Positions 58,916-64,000 of a DNA stretch of 64,000 nucleotides are shown here, piece after piece. The position numbers were made by a program, and so were the translations under genes. Position 1 is the stretch's first letter. Every line of letters begins with the position of its first letter. The DNA comes from Eulemur rufifrons. Its lineage: Eukaryota > Chordata > Mammalia > Primates > Lemuridae. Under the pieces are notes generated by a model that saw only the letters and a list, made by a program, of their open reading frames with translations, had not been told where the DNA came from and did no database searches. Where the stretch lies: the NCBI RefSeq assembly GCF_041146395.1, contig NC_091001.1, forward strand, positions 105,050,965 through 105,114,964, given 5' to 3'.

Positions 58916-59662
58916 TGCTTATCTGTATCCCCCCCCTCCACATACCAATTCATATGTTGAAACCATAACCCCCAAGGTGACTGTATTTGGAGACAGGATT
59001 TTTTTTTTTTTTTTTTTTTTTTTTTGAGACAGAGTCTCGCTTTGTTGCCCGGGCTAGAGTGAGTGCCGTGGCATCAGCCTAGCTTACAGCAACCTCAAAC
59101 TCCTGGGCTTAAGCGATCCTCCTGCCTCAGCCTCCCGAGTAGCTAGGACTACAGGCATGTGCCACCATGCCCGGCTAATTTTTTCTATATATATTTTAGT
59201 TGGCCATATAATTTCTTTCTATTTTTAGTAGAGACGGGGTCTCGCTCTTGCTCAGGCTGGTCTTGAACTCCTGACCTTGAGCGATCCACCCACCTCGGCC
59301 TCCCAGAGTGCTAGGATTACAGGCGTGAGCCACCGCGCCCGGCCAGGAGACAGGATTTTTAAGGATGTAATTAAGGTTAAGTGAGTCATAAGGGTGGGAC
59401 CTTAATCCAATAGGGCTGTTGCCCTTCTAAGATGAGGAAGAGACAACAGAGCTCCACCTTTCTCTCTCTGTCTGAAATGTGAGGACACAACAAGAAGCTG
59501 CCTGTCTGCAAGCCAGAAAGAGAACCCTAGCCAGGAACCGAATCAGCTGGCACCTTGATCTTGGAATTTCCAGCCTTGAGAACTGTGAGAAATACATTTT
59601 TGTTGTTTTTGAGAATCCTAGTCATTTGTATTTTCTTATGGCAGCAGGAGTTGACGATGACA
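58916..59662 (+). mobile_element. MLT1-type MaLR LTR split by a lemur Alu
   Basis: The left part (58916-59003) has CCAATTCATATGTTGAAACC and TGACTGTATTTGGAGACAGG. The right part (59346-59662) continues with AGGATGTAATTAAGGTTAAG, GTGGGACCTTAATCCAATAG, CACCTTGATCTTGGAATTTC and GAACTGTGAGAAATACATTT, ending GATGACA. The interruption is exactly the Alu and its duplication. Confidence 0.9.
59004..59344 (-). mobile_element. Lemur-type Alu (AluL) inserted in MLT1
   Basis: An antisense full-length dimeric Alu of the same type as the copy at 7.6 kb. It has CTAGAGTGAGTGCCGTGGCA, TTAGTTGGCCATATAATTTC and a CACCGCGCCCGGCC end. The perfect 15-bp duplication GGAGACAGGATTTTT lies at 58989-59003 and 59346-59360. 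The right copy is followed by AA, giving the TTTT|AA cut of L1 endonuclease. The T-run is long (about 25 bases), which suggests a relatively young insertion. Confidence 0.96.
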
Positions 59663-60489
59663 CCCTTTCAAAAGAAAATTTCCTTTTGAACACGTGCCAC
59701 GGTCAATTTCTCCATCAGTCAAGAGCAAACCGTTATCCCAGCAGACTCTGAAATGCCTAAAGGAAGCCGATCAGTGTTTAAATCCCAAGGAGAATTGAGT
59801 TGGTCACACGCTGGCCCCTCTTTGCAACTCTGTGGCTACGATCCTCTCAGCCTCTGGTGGCAGGAACTTGGCTTGTTCTCTGCAGATGTGTGATGCTGCA
59901 TGAGAACCGATGAGCTATTTCATCTGCTCTTCAGCCCCCACAAATGAGTGGGGATTAGCTGCTGGCCCTAACGTAGCTACGTGTGGACCGTCAGTCAGCT
60001 GAACAGCAGCTCTGGCCAAGGGCCCCTCGGTGGTTATTGTTCTGGTCATTTGCTGAGGGCCTATTAATAATTACTATAAATAAAATTTTTCGTACATCTC
60101 CTATGTACCTGATAAAATGCTGGCCACTTTTACACATTCTATTTTACTTAATCAAATGTAATCAAATCTTCCCTTGCAATACTATTTATAAAATAGATTT
60201 GCCTAAATAATCAAACCCGAACTTTAGACTCCACTACTATATATTTTAACATCTAACTTCCTAAATGTTCCCATGTCATAGGCATTTATTTGCCCTCGAG
60301 GATTAAAACCATTTTGCCAAGGCAGGCGGTGGCAGAACTTGGTTTAGATACTGGGTCTCTCAATGTTATGCCACTTTTAAATATGTTTTAGCTCATGTTG
60401 AGATACTGTGTTATCATGTTCATCTGCTTTGTGAGTTTGCCTTTCTGGTGTGATTTCATTACCCTCTGGGATGTTGTGCCCCCTTTATT

Positions 60490-61230
60490 CCTTTTCCTTG
60501 CAGTAGCTTTGCATAATGTTTGGCCTTGATCCATTCTAATGACATTTTTTTTGTGTGTGAAATTACTTTTCTTGAACAGTTACAAGGGAGGCCTGTTTTA
60601 AGAGAGTTTTCTAACTTTATGGCTGGAGAGTTCCCCTCTCTATTACTTCTTGGAAGGTCGACGTGCTGTCTTCTAAGCGTTCCTGGCTCTATTCTTCCCC
60701 AATTTTATCGAGGCCTGAGTTTTTTCTTTATTGTCCTTATCATTCTCAATGTGGGTTCCATTTCCAGCAGTTTTTCCTGTGGAGCTTTTTCCTGGAAAAC
60801 AACTTTGGCTCATTAATTCTGAGCATTCATAGGTCCCAGACTGCTTCTTACAGAGGACACACAGAGGACTCACTTGCTATTGGAGTGTATACACCCCTTT
60901 CGTTTCCAAAAATTGGCACCCTGAGATTTTGAGTGAATTCTTGTTGGTTATTTGATAGTTTTCAGGTCCACCAATTGCCACTGCTGCTACCTGCTTCCTT
61001 CTGCACAGATGCTAATGGCACACAGGCCTCGGATTGTTACTTTGTCCTCACCCATGCACAATGTGGGGTTCATGGGAGCACCTTGTCACCTTGTTTTGCT
61101 GTAGAGGTTGTGTCTAGGGTTTAGTTTTTGTTATCTCAGTTGTTCCATGTGTTTTTAGGGGGTGATGTGGGAAGGTTAAAGGACACACTTATCTCATGGC
61201 CATCTTCCCAGAATCCTATACTGCGTTTCC
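60490..61230 (-). mobile_element. Possible decayed L1 5' region
   Basis: The block ends with TCATGGCCATCTTCCCAGAA, which resembles the reverse of an L1 5' UTR start ('ccaagatggccg…'). The T-rich strand and pattern such as TTTCTTTATTGTCCTTATCA would suit an antisense old L1. Evidence is weak; the block could instead be unique or ERV-derived. Confidence 0.3.
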
Positions 61231-61444
61231 TAGTGTGCCATTTGAAAACATTACGTGTTGACTTCTAATTACGGAGTGCGAGAATTTACCTTTACTACAA
61301 ACTTGCCCACTCACCTGCTTTTCTTCTCTCCTTTCTTCCAACATAGTTATTTCACAATAAAGTCACTATTTATTACCATAACAATATTGGGTACCACTGA
61401 ATCAAATATTATGTTTGTCTCCTTTCTTATACATATATTTCCCC

Positions 61445-61515
61445 CTGGAAATAATTCTAGAATTATTAGTATATATATTAATAAAATATAAATATAAAAC
61501 ATATATTTTTTAATA
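61445..61515. repeat. AT-rich low-complexity tract
   Basis: ATTAGTATATATATTAATAA followed by AAATATAAAT and TATATTTTTTAATATTTTTT. Low-complexity, nothing else recognisable. Confidence 0.85.
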
Positions 61516-62583
61516 TTTTTTCCCCATGATCCCAGCATTATCTATTTCCTTCATGTTCTTTATTTTAGTTCCTGTCTCTCATCTTAGAGGCTTTTCTTAA
61601 ATTTCTGTTCATCTCTGGTTATCTGTTCATATTTAAGAGTAGAATAAAAGTGAAACGTAGCTTTCTCTGTGCATTTGTGTTGGGAAGACGGCTTGTTAAC
61701 AAGTGAATTTGTGGTTAACTGTCCTTTTCATTGGAGTGTCCTGAGTGTCAGTGTGATTAGGTCTTTTCTCTCACATTGATCACAGTCCCCAGAGCAGAGC
61801 CCTCTAATTTCCTGCATGGGAGGTATTTCCTTGGACAGAGAAAGGGTCTGAGGGTTCCAGTACTTGGTATGTAGATCCTTACGTGATGCCTCTTTTCAAA
61901 CTCTCTCCAACACTCTGGCACATAGGCCGTAACCTCTCTGCTTCAATTTATTTAGAACTAACACAGCCTTTATTCTTGCTGTCCATCTTTGTGCATTTAT
62001 GTATGAGTTCTTCACGCACACTACTCCCAATCAGTATATGAAATGTTAGAACTTATTTTCATTTCTTTTTAAAAATAATTAGAAATTGTAATATTTTCTT
62101 CCCATAACCCATTAAGTTATCTTGCATATTGACCTCCTGGGATTTGTGCATCTGGTCCAGAGAATAAATGTCTGTGGAGGGAAGGCTTCTGAGAATAAGA
62201 CAGTGGCCTGGGGGTCTCACAACTACCCTCTCTATGCAGACTTTCCTCTTTCTTCCTTTTATTCAGCCTTTTGTCATATACCTGCCTCCCTGTCCCAAGT
62301 TCTCAGGTGACCACCTGTCAGGGTTTGTCTCTGTCATCCTGGGGGTACAGCTTGCCTTGGCCACTCCTCCAGCTTTAGAAATTAACTTCTATTGTTTCCA
62401 TTCATAGTCTTTTCTAGTTTCTTGTCTCTGTAGAGTCACACTTTTTAAATTGTTTTATTGTCATTTTAATGAACTTTTGAAGGGGGGAGAGATTAATGCA
62501 TGTGTTCCATCTTCCAGAAATACAATTTAACAATTAATAGTAACCATTCAATCATTAACATTAACAGAGAAACATTTGACATT

Positions 62584-62940
62584 TGTTGTGTACTGAATGT
62601 TCGTGTCCCCTTACAATTCATCTGTGGAAATCCTAACCCCTAAATTGATGGTATCAAGAAGTGGGGTCTTTGGGAGGTAATTAGGTCATGAGGCGGGACC
62701 CTCGTGAGTGGATTAATGCCCTCATGAAAGAACCCCAAAGAGCTCTCTCTTGTCTCCTTTCCACCACGTGGGGATGCAAGGAGAAGCTGGCCATCTGCAG
62801 CCTGAGGGAAGACCCTCCCCGGAACCGGACCACGCTGGTGATCTCAGACTGCAGCCTCCAGACTGTGAGCAACGAATGTCTGTTCTCTAAACCTCCCAGT
62901 CTATGGCATTCTGTTACAGCAGTCAAAACTGGCTAGGACA
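62584..62940 (+). mobile_element. MLT1-type MaLR solo LTR with perfect target duplication
   Basis: Starts TGTTGTGTACTGAATGTTCG, continues GGAAATCCTAACCCCTAAAT, GAGGTAATTAGGTCATGAGG and CTCCAGACTGTGAGCAACGA, and ends GGCTAGGACA, with TG...CA termini. The 5-bp duplication ACATT is perfect at 62579-62583 and 62941-62945. Confidence 0.95.
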
Positions 62941-63329
62941 ACATTTAAACAATCTAAATGTTTAAAAAGAATTTCCTATTCACACAACACCCTATAATTC
63001 CAAAGCACTTTGGGACATAGTTCTTCATTTGAGTGTCCCATGAGGTAAGGGGGCAGCGAGCAGCTGCAAGGCTGAGACCTGAAGCAGCTGGGAGGCAGCC
63101 ATGGAACTGGGTGAGGAGCTGAAATTTATGACTGCTCGCTGTTGTTGCTATTTTAATCCCAGGCACTAGCCATGAACTCTAGGAATACTTTTACTGTCCT
63201 GAGAACTGTTATTCCGTGAAATCTAAACACATTGTCTCTTATTGACAGGCACTAAGGACTATAATATACAGAGGGTACTCCATTTTATACGAGCAGAGAC
63301 TTTTAGTTGACTATAGAAATGTAAACACG

Positions 63330-63760
63330 ATCCTCTTAATGCATTTTTAACGGCCTGTATTCCTGGGCATTAGCCAAAGTCTGCATCCTTAGCAGCAGCA
63401 GCTTTGCCACACCGGCCAATTCCTCCCTGAAGAATTCTGCTAAAGATTTGACCTTAACCCTGCCTGGTTCCTTTATTTCCTTATTCCAGTGGATTGATTC
63501 TCCTGTTTATCATTTGGAAAGTCTGTGTGGAGTGTTATTTACCAGGTTTTAATTGATCAGATTGCCTTTGTCAGCAATTGGGTTGATCGTATATGCTACC
63601 CTAACATTTGGCTTCCTGGCTATTAAGACTTGAAAACCCTTTCTCAGACACTGACTGAAAAAAAAAACGACCATCTCCTTTATGCTTATTATTAATTGGT
63701 TGCATTTTCAGCCTGACAGACTACAAGCAATCAATTATGGTTTTCAAAACTATGAACTCC
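63330..63760. promoter_or_regulatory. Candidate conserved non-coding element
   Basis: Repeat-free sequence with several homeodomain-like cores: GTTTTAATTGATCAG (63546-63560), TTATTATTAATTGGTTGC (63687-63704) and CAATCAATTATGG (63728-63740), plus CAGCAATTGGG. Such clusters occur in developmental enhancers. The claim rests on composition only. Confidence 0.3.
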
Positions 63761-64000
63761 ACACCGGCAGGTATCAGCTCTGCCTGTCGTTTCAATAGTT
63801 TGTGTGGTGAGTGGTGATGTCTTTGTGCTTTGGCCTCGGGAGGCCCAGCCAGGTCCCCTGCCCCTGTAACCGCCTTTCCTCCCTGTCTGGGGTCGCCTCA
63901 CTCCAGCTTGGGCACTCAACCTCTCCTGGACCAGATAAATTTAGAGATTAGAAGAATATAAGTAACTTATGTCTTTGCCTATTTTCTTGGGTTCAACATC

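Larger units (their letters stand above)
15649..64000. other. Gene-poor intergenic region beyond NBAS
   Basis: I find no coding exon, tRNA, rRNA or recognisable processed pseudogene here. Open frames are short or overlap on both strands, and many lie over repeats. Named repeats are listed individually. Stretches in which I recognise nothing include 16071-16440, 16460-17489, 18263-20289, 20516-21199, 22148-22699, 23491-24024, 25746-26512, 27186-28224, 28456-29514, 29761-30732, 34471-35984, 36523-37394, 38561-39240, 39331-40229, 41276-42164, 42216-43264, 44824-45784, 46898-47689, 49106-49799, 50561-51109, 51801-53544, 53771-55454, 56711-58734, 59663-60489 and 61516-62583. Assigning the interval to the LRATD1 side of NBAS comes from memory of the human map. 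Confidence 0.75.

Overview
The window is mammalian nuclear DNA from a primate, and the evidence points to a strepsirrhine (lemur). Two nearly full-length antisense Alu elements (7648-7995 and 59004-59344) carry the lemur form of the Alu. Their right-arm end includes GCTAGAGTGAGTGCCGTGGC, and their AT-rich linker includes GGCCATATAATTTCTTTC or a close variant. An L1 3' end (5089-5430) has the G-rich, duplicated tail that I associate with lemur L1s. There are no bacterial features, operons, CRISPR arrays or prophages.

One protein-coding gene is present: the last two exons of NBAS on the + strand. NBAS is a subunit of the NRZ Golgi-to-ER tethering complex. Exon 51 is 3275-3403 (129 nt), the final intron is 3404-15229, and exon 52 is 15230-15505 ending in TGA. 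A short 3' UTR follows, with AATAAA at 15618-15623. Together the two exons encode the C-terminal 134 residues. Positions 1-3274 are the 3' part of the preceding intron.

From about 15.65 kb to the end I find no gene. From memory of the human map (2p24), this should be the gene-poor interval beyond the NBAS 3' end, on the LRATD1/FAM84A side. It is made of old interspersed repeats (MIR, L2, L1M, MaLR/MLT1 LTRs, hAT and Tigger fragments), microsatellites and unique sequence. The most structured part is 30.7-34.1 kb, a decayed class I endogenous retrovirus on the minus strand with an LTR, a polypurine tract and a broken env remnant. Its 5' LTR, gag and pol are not recognisable.

The repeat layers give a relative history. 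MLT1 LTRs sit inside an L1M (10.9 kb) and apparently inside the ERV (33.3 kb). A Tigger-like transposon sits inside an L1M (5.7 kb). A lemur Alu sits inside an MLT1 (59.0 kb) with a perfect 15-bp target duplication. A deleted Alu sits in the target duplication of an older Alu (1.15 kb). Several repeat-free blocks (39.2, 45.8-46.1, 51.1-51.3 and 63.3-63.8 kb) look like possible conserved non-coding elements, but this needs alignment. I did not find a new biological system. The most useful observations concern the microsatellite next to the exon 51 acceptor, the L1 3' UTR G-tracts, the nested insertions and the ERV.
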